Assembly: GCA_949358305.1 (NCBI GenBank)
Contig: OX442322.1
Span: 9,424,001 to 9,488,000 of the forward strand
Length of the DNA: 64,000 bases
Direction: 5' to 3'
Source of the DNA: Strigamia acuminata
Taxonomy: Eukaryota; Arthropoda; Chilopoda; Geophilomorpha; Linotaeniidae
Below are positions 21,591 through 33,200 of the stretch, piece after piece; within the stretch, counting starts at the first letter, position 1, and each line of letters opens with the position of its first letter. Under the pieces are notes generated by a model. It saw only the letters and a program-made list of their open reading frames with translations, made no database searches and was not told the origin of the DNA. Made by a program: the position numbers and the translations under genes.

Positions 21591-21643
21591 GCGAATTGCC
21601 GGCGAGAGAACAGAGAAGAGAAAACACAACGAGCTCAAACAAA

Positions 21644-21712
21644 TCAGTCCAGTTCAAGAGCTCTCACATGCCTAACTGATCTTTTCAGTTCACGTCCATC
21701 GGGTAGCACTAC
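21644..21712 (-). pseudogene. BEL-2 polyprotein, last codons beyond LARD-B
   Basis: Encodes the C-terminal tail (VLPDGRELKRS...RALELD, then TGA), the same ending as in BEL-1 and BEL-5. Setting aside LARD-B and one copy of its 4-bp TSD, the frame is continuous with 30249-35415, so the insertion is the only break seen. Confidence 0.9.
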
Positions 21713-23218
21713 TGTAGCAAACAACCTTGGATCTCACAGGAAAAGACTGGCGAATTGGTCACCAAACTCTGGAAACCGCCCGAGACTGTATAGTGGATGA
21801 TGAAACAAGTTGAATTCTCAGCCCAAGTTGTAGGCCTAAATGCATCTGGAGAAATTAGGCCCAACTGCATTTAGTTGAAGTGATTAAAGCAGCTCTCTGG
21901 ATACTGGGGAAAAAACCTTGTGCCTTCAGTGAGGAGGAGAGCATGCAAAACTCTCTACTCACTCATTATCATGTTTCTTGTAGCAGAAAACCAGATCAGA
22001 AATGATTCACCCAAAGCAGAGTAAAAACACATCAACTGGCTTTATTCTTAACAACAGATAACAACTATTGCTTCTTTAGCAACCTACTCTAACAACAGTG
22101 CGCCTAGCAACTAAATCATAGCAACAACAAGCTACAATGCAATGATGCAACAATGGCGTAATTCAATCTGAACTAAAATAGCTTAAAACCTATGTACATT
22201 TGTTCTTAAAACATAAATAGAATTTAGACAAAATAAAGCAATGAAACCAAGGCAAAACTCAATCTAAAATATACTTAACAATTAACAAAGCAAAAAGAAG
22301 ATTAACAACCAATGGCAAGGCAGCCTACCTCAATACTCATCTCTGCACTTGTTTGTAAAGTTAAGTGAAATTAACAAATGTACAGTTAAAACACTTCTAT
22401 AAAATCACAAAGTATTAAAATAAATATTGCTACCCAGCTTGCTATGTTCTAGGAAAATCTCCCAGCAGTGCTCAAACACAAAGAGAACCGCTCCTTTCCA
22501 AAATGGCGGCCAGGCAGTTGCTAACTGCCGTGAATGAGAGCAGAAACGAGTCAAACAGACTTCCAGGGTCGACCAAGGCATGACAACAGCGCTGGGACTT
22601 CCAAACTCAGTGTGGGGACGTTGCAGGGAAGCCAAACGAGGCGTTTCCTGGTCTCTCTCTCTCCCGAACACGATCCCAATGCGCTCATGTGCACTCAAAT
22701 GCCAAGGACACCCAAAACCGTTTGTTTCTTGCTGTCCCACGTCTCCAATGAGCATCAAAACACTAAAACATCCAGCAAAGGTTAGCAACCGTCAAAACAA
22801 TATGTAAAACCTCTTTAAAACTAATAAATACACAGTTTCCTGAATCCAGTTGACCTATGCTATGGCGATTATGCTGAGAATATACACTCAGCTCATTCAC
22901 AAGTGTACTGGAACCCGAACCGAACACAAAAACGTCTCAAAAGCAAATAACAGAGGTAAACAACTAATAACAAATACTAAAACAACCACAAAACGATCAA
23001 AGACATATCCCCTGACCAATTCCAGGTGCGATCGACAACACGACAACCGCCGAGGTCTGCTCTGCATGCGACCGTCGGTCAAAACCGGCAACTGGACATC
23101 TCAGATATGTCCCAAACTCATGGTCAAAACTATGGACTAAAATTAAAAAGATCTTCTACCATTTTCAGAGGTGAAACGCGAGTCTTCTAATCTTTTTGTT
23201 GCGTCCTTGCTCGCAACA
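21713..23218 (-). repeat. 3' LTR of LARD-B
   Basis: Plus-strand ends TGTAGCAAACAACC and CTTGCTCGCAACA. At the sense start is the inverted repeat TGTTGCG, 8 nt, CGCAACA. A CCAAAATGGCGGCC site (about 22498-22511) resembles a YY1/Pho site on the sense strand. Confidence 0.93.
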
Positions 23219-25607
23219 TCGCTCCCGGCCGAAAAAGGAAGAGAGCAGCCGCCCTGAAGGAACCGCACCCAAGAAGAAAAGACCGAGCAGCTTGACTTTC
23301 ACCTTGCCTATATCTTTTGGCAAGAATCCACAACGAATCATAGAACCCCTTTTCCCAAACGAAAATATATTGACTCTTCTGTTAACAATACATTAACACG
23401 AACAGGAGCGGGTCCCTTGAGACGAGAAGACCCTAGGCATACTGCAAAATAACAGAACTCTAACTTGCAACCCGTAATACAAAGAAACGACTAACAATCA
23501 CAAAAAAAAAAGGAGCTTGTCTCTCCCATAAAGATTGACCTGCAGTCAACCTTGGGAAACTGAGACCCACAACCAAGGGGGTCAGTCAAAGACAAGACAC
23601 CACTAAACCACGAATAACCTTAAAGCTAAATTAACAAACCTACTTCTCATACACTTCCTTTAAGAGGTAGTTTGAATCCTCAGACAAAATTCGCTTCTAA
23701 AGACACCGACGCACGCAAGCACCTGAGCTCAGCCATTGATCCAATCAGGAAGCCTGCCAAAGTTGACATCAAACTGAAACGAAAATGCCGCAGAAAGCTA
23801 AAGAAAATTCCTATCTAACTAAACAAAGACAACCAATTCACCGTTGGGACACCAAGCGACCAACCTAAACAGGCGATCAACTCACGACTTGATGACAAAC
23901 AATCAGCCAAGCCATCGACCGTCCAATCAGGCGGCAACTCACCGCAAAGGTAAACTCGTGCCCAATTTCCTTTAAACTAAAATATCTTCAACTAGAAAGA
24001 ACTAAACTAAACTGTGTAATGAACCAAAAAACCAATTGGAACCAATAACGCGCAATGTCAAAGAACACACCCCCAGTCTAAATACACTTGAAAAATTAAG
24101 AAAATTGTGCTCACTTTTAAAAACAGTTACCCGTTGACATTGCAGAAAACGAAACCCCTCCCTTAGTGAAATCTCCATTCAAACCTCTCTAGAACTCTCA
24201 CAACGAGAAGCGGCCACTTAAATTTAAGACAGGTAACTTCAATCGTGCCCCACCCGACTACTAGTACAAAATCTTTTCTCATTTTTTTTCTACTACAAGC
24301 AGGGCTCTGCTAAACTAACGCAAGACAAGCCAAAAATTTGAATCTAAGAGCACAACACATAATTCCCTTTTTTAACAAAAAACTAGGGGTATCCCCTGAC
24401 ACCGCGAATTATCCTCAATGCTTTCTCTTCAATTCGACCTTCTCTCTGGCTAATATCTCAGCTAAACCTTCCTTTCTATCATAACCCATTTTCCTCCCGA
24501 CAGAAAAAGAAAGCTGCCACGGCGTTTAAACCACTAATGCCAGAGCCAAAAAAGCTTGGAAAAAACAACACCTGTGGATTTCTTTGTGAGAGAAAACCAC
24601 TTTTTAAAGGTAAAAACTATGAATTAACTAACCTTTGACTAACTAAGCTTTTGTTTCAGAAGACTTCCGCGAGTATCTGACACGCCACTAACCCAAACCC
24701 CATGGACGTGTGACCGTCAGACTCGTCGCAAAAAGCTCTGAACTCAAACACTAAAAAAAAAAGACTAATTACTAATTTCTACTATATCGTCGCCTCTACG
24801 TCCTCCTATCGGAAGCTAGCCCAAGGGAACTCGAAATCACGACTTACTCTTTAGATCTAACCCTCGACCTTTTCTCTCAGGAACCCCAAAAAAAACAGTT
24901 GTGCACCTGTGTTCAGCCAAAACACTTGTGCTTCTGTGCTCAAAACTTTGGGTAGGAGGGGGCGTGAAAACAAGTTGCGATCCGCTCAACCTTGATCGCA
25001 CATCTCCCAACGCTTGACGCATTTGACGAATTAACTGACTCAATTTCGTGCATAGGTAAAAGAAACCCGGATCCAAAGGAGGAGAAGACTTCCTTGCACA
25101 ATCTAAGTACCAAGGCAAAGCTTACTGCCTATCTCGGAGGAGCAATGGACAAGACTGAAAGTTGAACAGTGCGCAGAAGCTCAGGAGAACGTGAGCAACA
25201 GGAATTAAAGTATGGTGAAGAAGCTCACCCTCTAAAACCGATTAGCTCCTCGTGTATTGGGTCCAATAACACGAGTGTCCACCAGAGAACCGACACGCTC
25301 AAAAAACTGTTCCGTTCCATCCCCCGCGAGACCGAAACCATGCCCCGACTGACGAGGACCCTCAAGAACTTTACCCCATGCACCCTGAGTGAGTATACGA
25401 AACTAAACCTAAAAAAGGAGCGCCTGGCTCTGCATAAAAGAGAAAAGAATATAGAATCCCTGGCCCTTTCTCACATCAAGGTTGTTGGACTCGCACCTTG
25501 TCACTAAGGGCGAGTGTACCCTGTCCTTGAACAACCGAGAAAGTGAAAGAACTCTGCTTCTGGGCTCCTAACCTTTCACTAACCCTAATGCTTGCACAAA
25601 AGTGCTT

Positions 25608-25755
25608 GCTTAAGCCTGATAGACTGAACTATCAATTGCTTAAGAACCTCCAATTCGCTTAAGCCTGACTGACTGAACTATCATCCGCTTAAAAAACCTC
25701 TTAATTGCTTAAGTCTGACGGACTTAACTATCATCCGCTTAAGACTCTCTAATTG
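25608..25755. repeat. Tandem array, ~50-bp unit, three copies
   Basis: Units begin GCTTAAGCCTGA at 25608, 25657 and 25707. Each holds a CTGAACTATCA core and a further GCTTAA. Confidence 0.85.
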
Positions 25756-25765
25756 CTTTTTCTAT

Positions 25766-25940
25766 GGGTTTGTTGGGCCACCGTTAACCAACTAAAGCCT
25801 TTTTCTTTGGGTTTGTTGGGCCACCGTTAACCAACTAAACGTTTTTTTCTTTGGGTTTGTTGGGCCACCGTTAACCAACTAAACGTTTTTTTTTTCCAAC
25901 TCGGGGTTCGACGGACCAACTGTTAACCGACTAAAGCCCT
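25766..25940. repeat. Tandem array, ~44-bp unit, four copies
   Basis: Units begin GGGTTTGTTGGGCCACC at 25766, 25809 and 25853, with a degenerate fourth at 25903. Each contains CCGTTAACCAACTAAA, separated by T-rich linkers. Confidence 0.85.
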
Positions 25941-28324
25941 TTTTCTATTGTTCAGTTCGACTGACTTTGGTTAGCAGTGCAAAAATGAACCTATGCAAGT
26001 GACTCTTAACTCAACACTCACATGTTAATGCTAATTCCCTATCCAACGCGACTCTTGTAACGAGATCTCTCATGCTTATCACGTTACACATTGCAACGTC
26101 ACGAGGCTGCTTTGGGAATTTGAGGGTTGACTGACGAACGCCCCGCCCTATCGACGTACTTCAACAACCTCTCTTTTCTGTTTTGACAAATAAGACTTAT
26201 CTCTCTTTGGCTCTTTCTAACCTTAATCCGAACCAACGGGGCTTATTGTCCTCTTTCTTCTCCTACTGCCACTCTGACTGCAAGGCAATAGGCCTTGGCC
26301 CTTTGAACCCCAGTCCCAGAATGTATCCAAGAACTGAGTGTGGGACAACACTGGAATCCATTGTGAGTGGACTACTTAACTATGCTATAACTAAATTCCC
26401 TAAGAAACAAATTCGGAAAACTATCTTAACTTAAACCGCAGGAACAACAAGTCTTCAAAAGAGAGAGAAGTGCTGAGTTTCTCTTTCCAAAAATGAAATT
26501 CTACAACATCCTCAAACACTACCTCTCTCGCTGGCTTTGCTGACCAACCATTGTTCCATTCGTCAATGCGGCACTCTGCTCCGCCAACCGCAAATGGCCT
26601 AGTGCCAAATGGGTGCTCGAACAAGCAGGTCAACTAATCGCACAAAAAAACCCGAATATGTAACTTTCTATTTCTTATAGAGACAACTTTCAATAAAAAT
26701 AAATTTAAAGACTGTTAACCTCTAATATCTAAATTCTACAACTGTGGAGTCTCGAAAAATGCTCTTACAACCCTGATCTGATCAATTAAGCGCCCTTATA
26801 CCCCTTCCAACCACACAATGTGCAAGGTGGAGACTGCACTTACTATCATCAATTGTCTCGAATTTGAAAGACTGACTCTAATGGGCGGTCGTTTCACCCT
26901 GAACAAGCCCCACCATACAGTGACTAACTTTCCAAAAAGGGGGTACCCACCCAACTGATCCACAAGCGCCCTCGCAAAGAGGCTTGGTGGCTGCGAACTT
27001 AACAAGCAATTTTCTCCAAAACTCTGAAAACTAACTTATAACTAAAAGGTTTACACTAAGAAAAATAATGACGAACCCAGTAACGTATCCAAACATCTTA
27101 ACCAAATTGTGGACGCACTAAAACGAGATTTGGCTTGCTTAAAGCAGTCGTTCTGCCCTAAATCCCAAAAAACAACCGAAAAAACGAGCTTACTCCAATC
27201 ACAAACTAAAGGTACAACAAGCTGGCAGTGGGAACGTCTACAAATTCTTAGCAGTAACTTCTCAAAAAACCTTTTATCACAAAATGAAACTGATTGGAGG
27301 ACTGATTTCTAACTTTCCGCCTTCTCTTTCCAAACAGCTAGTGTGGCTTCTCTTATCTCAACCCACGCACAGGTAATTCTAAAAACCTCACACACCAAAA
27401 CTTGCTTAAAAACTGCGAAATAACGCGGAAATTCCCCAAAACAGACTCAAAACACTTCTACGGGTGGTCAGCCCACTGAAAGGTTGTCGGACAAACACGG
27501 CAGCCCTTTGAGGCGGAATCCCTCGCCTCCACTCTCCCACACAACCCAAATAGCAGGCTGAGTGTATTAAAGGAGAAGGAGCGACCACTCGCTTGCGACA
27601 ACCAAAAAACCAAGCAAACGAGCGCGGGACCTCTTTCCAACAAGCCTCAAACCTGGCGGCTCCGCAGCAGTCCGAAACCCTCGCAGTTCACAATAGAACT
27701 GACCGCACAAACTTAATCAACTCTTAAACTTAACAAAATTCTTTTACTTAAACTACTAACAAAGAACAAAAGAAAAAAGACGAATTGGCTTGAAACTTTG
27801 CTGCAGTCAAGCAACCATTGTCCAGCTCCTTGAGCTTGTCTTGGCTGGTGATATGATTCGTCTTTGCTGATTGGCACTCTTTTTCTCAACATTGTGACTT
27901 GTACTCTCGATCTTGGGCCCGAACTGTGGGCTCCCTTTCAATGACGAAACTTGACCAAACAAGCTGCTTTCTCCTCTGCTCTGATGGCAAGCGTCCACCT
28001 TCCTGTACAGCTGGGTGACTTGTCCCTTGGCCCGTCTGCGCCAACCAACAGTCAACCTACATCTTGGACAGTTCAGGCGCTGTGCAGATGTGGAATCATC
28101 GTGCTTGACGTGTGGAAACCACAGCTGCATGCATCTCCATCTCGCCTGATGAGACCAAAACCTTGCGTCGCCCTTCACTGTCGACCACTTGATGACAAAG
28201 CGCATATTGGAAGTTCTAAGAATCAAAGACAACTGTAATGTCCCGCCCAACATGACTGACTCTTGTGTAAACTCAACAACAGGTGAGCCAACACTTAAAC
28301 TAACTTAAATCAAACAAGAAAAAA

Positions 28325-28353
28325 CTCCCCTGCTTAAAGCAGTTATAATGGAG
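28325..28353 (-). promoter_or_regulatory. Conserved leader hairpin with covarying pairs (LARD-B)
   Basis: Sense ACTCC (starting at position 28354), bulge ATTATAA, stem CTGC, loop TTTAA, GCAG, then GGGAGT. Compared with BEL-1, the outer pair T-A becomes A-T and an inner G-C becomes C-G, with pairing kept. Confidence 0.75.
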
Positions 28354-28469
28354 TCAAAACGCACTTAAAGTAAAATTACAAAGCAAAAAAATGTACACAC
28401 TATCCTCCCCCCAAGAGGGCACAACCAATCACCCAGTAACAGCCCACCAAAAACACTAAGCATAAACAA

Positions 28470-28685
28470 CTAAATGTTCTTCTTCTTCAGGCAGCTGTCC
28501 AACTTGCACATTGCGTTGTGTTGACGACTTGGCAGACTCAGGACGTCAATGGCCGCTCTCACGTGACTCTCTGGCGTGCGCACTTGATGCAGGTCGCTCA
28601 CAGAACCAGCTGCACAAACGAACCAACTGGCACGCACCAAACCACTTGAATCACTTGCTGAACGTCCAAATGACCTCTTTTCCAT
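28470..28685 (-). CDS. Short leader ORF of LARD-B (71 codons)
   Basis: Begins at an ATG downstream of the PBS, spans the shared motif (residues QHNAMCK) and stops soon after. It parallels the leader frames of the C elements but shares little sequence beyond the motif. There is no recognised domain. It may be an upstream ORF without a functional product. Confidence 0.2.
   Translation of the reverse strand: MEKRSFGRSASDSSGLVRASWFVCAAGSVSDLHQVRTPESHVRAAIDVLSLPSRQHNAMCKLDSCLKKKNI
28507..28520 (-). promoter_or_regulatory. Shared leader motif CACAACGCAATGTG (LARD-B)
   Basis: Sense CACAACGCAATGTG at the same relative place as in the BEL and C elements. Confidence 0.55.
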
Positions 28686-28718
28686 GCGCGCTGTACACAC
28701 GCGCACGAACTCCTGGAA

Positions 28719-28729
28719 TCACGGCACCA
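28719..28729 (-). promoter_or_regulatory. Primer-binding site, tRNA-His (LARD-B)
   Basis: Sense TGGTGCCGTGA, 13 nt from the 5' LTR. It matches the whole acceptor strand of tRNA-His; the next bases (TTCC) differ from the other elements. Confidence 0.75.
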
Positions 28730-28742
28730 AAAAACAGCTCCC

Positions 28743-30248
28743 TGTAGCAAACAACCTTGGATCTCACAGGAAAAGACTGGCGAATTGGTCACCAAACTCT
28801 GGAAACCGCCCGAGACTGTATAGTGGATGATGAAACAAGTTGAATTCTCAGCCCAAGTTGTAGGCCTAAATGCATCTGGAGAAATTAGGCCCAACTGCAT
28901 TTAGTTGAAGTGATTAAAGCAGCTCTCTGGATACTGGGGAAAAAACCTTGTGCCTTCAGTGAGGAGGAGAGCATGCAAAACTCTCTACTCACTCATTATC
29001 ATGTTTCTTGTAGCAGAAAACCAGATCAGAAATGATTCACCCAAAGCAGAGTAAAAACACATCAACTGGCTTTATTCTTAACAACAGATAACAACTATTG
29101 CTTCTTTAGCAACCTACTCTAACAACAGTGCGCCTAGCAACTAAATCATAGCAACAACAAGCTACAATGCAATGATGCAACAATGGCGTAATTCAATCTG
29201 AACTAAAATAGCTTAAAACCTATGTACATTTGTTCTTAAAACATAAATAGAATTTAGACAAAATAAAGCAATGAAACCAAGGCAAAACTCAATCTAAAAT
29301 ATACTTAACAATTAACAAAGCAAAAAGAAGATTAACAACCAATGGCAAGGCAGCCTACCTCAATACTCATCTCTGCACTTGTTTGTAAAGTTAAGTGAAA
29401 TTAACAAATGTACAGTTAAAACACTTCTATAAAATCACAAAGTATTAAAATAAATATTGCTACCCAGCTTGCTATGTTCTAGGAAAATCTCCCAGCAGTG
29501 CTCAAACACAAAGAGAACCGCTCCTTTCCAAAATGGCGGCCAGGCAGTTGCTAACTGCCGTGAATGAGAGCAGAAACGAGTCAAACAGACTTCCAGGGTC
29601 GACCAAGGCATGACAACAGCGCTGGGACTTCCAAACTCAGTGTGGGGACGTTGCAGGGAAGCCAAACGAGGCGTTTCCTGGTCTCTCTCTCTCCCGAACA
29701 CGATCCCAATGCGCTCATGTGCACTCAAATGCCAAGGACACCCAAAACCGTTTGTTTCTTGCTGTCCCACGTCTCCAATGAGCATCAAAACACTAAAACA
29801 TCCAGCAAAGGTTAGCAACCGTCAAAACAATATGTAAAACCTCTTTAAAACTAATAAATACACAGTTTCCTGAATCCAGTTGACCTATGCTATGGCGATT
29901 ATGCTGAGAATATACACTCAGCTCATTCACAAGTGTACTGGAACCCGAACCGAACACAAAAACGTCTCAAAAGCAAATAACAGAGGTAAACAACTAATAA
30001 CAAATACTAAAACAACCACAAAACGATCAAAGACATATCCCCTGACCAATTCCAGGTGCGATCGACAACACGACAACCGCCGAGGTCTGCTCTGCATGCG
30101 ACCGTCGGTCAAAACCGGCAACTGGACATCTCAGATATGTCCCAAACTCATGGTCAAAACTATGGACTAAAATTAAAAAGATCTTCTACCATTTTCAGAG
30201 GTGAAACGCGAGTCTTCTAATCTTTTTGTTGCGTCCTTGCTCGCAACA
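28743..30248 (-). repeat. 5' LTR of LARD-B
   Basis: Apparently identical to 21713-23218, indicating recent insertion. It ends CTTGCTCGCAACA, followed by the TSD CTAC and BEL-2 coding sequence. Confidence 0.93.
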
Positions 30249-33200
30249 CTACTTTAATGACTCGAGTAAAACCATCCTCACCTGGAAAAATCTCCTTTAT
30301 CCGGGCAAGTGGCCAAAAATAGGGATTTGTTCCTATTTTTTCTAACAACACGATCTGATTCACTTTGGGGTTTTTGAAATTTCTATCGCCTTTGGTTTCA
30401 TAAAAATTTCGCAATTGCATAAGGTAACTTTTTCTCCACACTCTCCAAAATTCCCAAATGAACTGTCTGCGTTTAATGTCTAATTTTCTTAAATCCGTCT
30501 TTTTGATGGCACTCAATTTTTTGTTTATAAGGTATTTTGGTAAACCACCGGTTAAAAAATTTTCAGGCGCCAAAATTCTGCCTCCATCAACACTGTCGGG
30601 AACGTAGGACAAAGGTCTTGAATTTAATACGGAACCAATTTCCAAAGCTAAAGTTTGAAGAGTCTCCAAATCAACGGTATATCGAAGCAAAGTTTTTCGA
30701 AGTTTATCTTTAACTGAACGGACAAGTCGTTCCCATGCCCCTCCCATCCAGGGGGACAGTGGTGGAATAAAAGTCCATAACACTCTTTTTTCAGATAAGA
30801 AAGTTTGTATGTCCTTGTGACCAATGAGCTTGCCCCATGATTGTAACTCCACACTACCGCGTTCGAATGTTTTGCTATTATCCGAGAATATTTTGGCGGG
30901 ATAGCCAAAACGAGCTCCAAATCGTCGCATTGCTAGCAAAAACTTGGGAACAGAAAGATCTTCTGACACTTCTAAGTGCAAGCTTCTTGTCACCATGCAC
31001 GTGAATAAAAGAATATAAACCTTTTTTCGTTCCTTTTTGTTGTTGCCAACATAAATGGGTCCAAGATGATCAATTCCAGTGTGTTGGAATGGAGCCGCTG
31101 GAGTTACACGTTCAGTGGGAAGGTCACCAGTAGAAGGGTTATTTCTCGCAAGTTTAGCACGTCTGCAAATGGCACACTCTCGAATAACTGTTTGAATTGT
31201 TTTCCTTCCTCTTATGATCCAAAATTGTTCACGCAAGTGATAAAGGGTTTCACTAATGTCACCGTGAAATAATTCTAGATGTGCTTTTCTGATTAACAGT
31301 CGTGTGATCCAACTATCGTAATGCAAAATAATGGGATAGACTTCATCAAATGTTAACAAAGATTTTTTCAAACGGCTTCGAAGTCTCAGGAATCCGTTTT
31401 CGTCAATAAAAAGTTCGAAATTCCTCAAAGTGGAATGTTTGCTTAATTCCCTTTTGTTTTTCACGTCTTCGACTTCCTCCAAAAAATGTAGTTTCTGCGA
31501 AAGTTTCAAGATCTTCAATTGGTTTGCCTCCAACTCGAGTGGCGAGAGGGGCTCACCGCGAACAAGTTGACTTTTCCATCTCATTATGTAGGAAAACACT
31601 CTCAAAAGTCGGTTGTAATTGCTAAAACGTCGGAAAAATTTGTAAATAAAATTCTCTTTAACTTGAATAGTCATAACAATTATTTTTCTCTCTTCATCGG
31701 GTGGGTTTTCCTGTATAACTTCTTTCTTTTCCAGTTTTGAAACATCAACTCCGTCCCACCAAAGTTTACTGTTCATCAATGTTTTTGAGTTGTGTGGACG
31801 GGTCAATAAGTCAGCTGGATTGAATTCGGTTGGCACATGAGACCATTGCTCAGACTTGGAGAAGGAAATAATTTCCTGAACACGGTTTGAGACATACGGT
31901 TTCCAAACATTTTTGTCTGAATTAATCCAGGCGAGTGTAATAGTGGAGTCCGAGTAGTAACGAACTTCAGTGACGGGGTATCCAGGAAGAAAGTTCTCGA
32001 GCAGATATTTCGTCATTCTGACTCCAACCACTGCTGCTGTTAATTCGAGTCGAGGAAGAGTAACTTTTTTGGCTGGCGCAATACGGCATTTACTTAACAA
32101 CAATGTTCTTTTGCCCTCCACGTTGACGACAAAAATCGTGCAGCCAAATGCTTTTGTGCTGGCGTCACAAAAAACTTCTAGAGTTATTTCCTGACCTGAA
32201 TAAGTAGTTAACCAACGTTGAACTTTTAGTTCCTTGAGTTGTTGGATGTCGGAATTCCATTCTTCAATTTCTTTTTTCTCTGAATCAAGAATTTTTTCAT
32301 CCCATTTTTTCGTTCGAGCCCAGATCGCTTGAATGAGCAATTTCATTTGCAGAATCACAGGAGCTAAGAGTCCCATGGGATCGAAAATTGATGCTAAAAA
32401 TGAGACAACTTCTCGCTTCGTGATCGGAATTTTTTCAATTTTCGGTATTTTAAACATTATCATGTCCTTTTCTGTGTCCCACAGTATGCCGAGCATTTTA
32501 ATGATTCCAAGATTAGAAAACTCCTCGCCTCGCATGTGGAATCCCTCTTTTTTCAAGTTCTCGAAGACGTCTTTGCTGCAAGTCGCCCACTTCACAAGGG
32601 GAAGTTTTCCGCTGTCTAAAATCATTTTCAATCTCTCGCAATGTGTCGTCGTGTCGGCTGGAAAATCTCCTCCAGATGTTAAGTCATCCATAAAAATTCC
32701 ATCATCAAGCGCATCAACTTCTTTGGCGTGTGTTTTCTCAAATTGTTTTGCATGTTTTCTTATGGTTGCGCATAGGAGGAATGGTGAGGAAATAACACCA
32801 AAGGGCACGACGATCATTCTCAGGATCATAATGTTATTCCACAGGTTTTGCCACGAATAAGGCTGCTTAAAATAATCACGAGCCACCCACAGAAAGCGTA
32901 GAAAGTTTCTTTGAGTCGGGTTGATCATAACCTGTAGGAATGCCTGCTTGATATCCGCTATTATCGGGATGCAATAAAGACGAAATCTCACAATAACAAG
33001 AATTAAGTCAGGGTTGAGGGAAGGTCCCGGAAATAAACAGTCATTAAGGGAAAGTTTTCCCTTCTTGGATGAAGACGCGTTAAACACGACTCTAAATTTG
33101 GAAGTATCTCGATCCTCTTTTATGACGGGGTGGTGAGGTATATTATATATCCCCTTCTTGAGAAAACGTTCCTCCTTTGGGACTTCCTCCGCGTGATTTT

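Larger units (their letters stand above)
23219..28324 (-). other. Non-coding internal region of LARD-B
   Basis: More than 5 kb with stop codons in every frame; the longest frames are about 150 codons and resemble nothing I know. It contains homopurine/pyrimidine-rich stretches and two tandem arrays (25608-25755 and 25766-25940). Confidence 0.7.
21713..30248 (-). mobile_element. LARD-B: coding-free LTR element related to BEL-5
   Basis: Two 1506-bp LTRs (21713-23218 and 28743-30248, offset 7030) that look identical, with a TSD CTAC (21709-21712 and 30249-30252). The 5.5-kb internal region encodes no recognisable gag or pol. It does have a tRNA-His PBS, the CACAACGC motif, the covarying leader hairpin and the pre-LTR block. 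The LTR is the same family as that of BEL-5 (49756-60474), so BEL-5-type proteins are the probable source of mobility. Confidence 0.93.

Noticed and set aside
22405-22788. 127-codon frame in both LARD-B LTRs
   Set aside because: Identical only because the LTRs are copies; it has no homologue and no family resemblance.
25608-25940. CRISPR-like array
   Set aside because: Repeats are directly adjacent, without unique spacers of constant length, and the DNA is eukaryotic transposon sequence.
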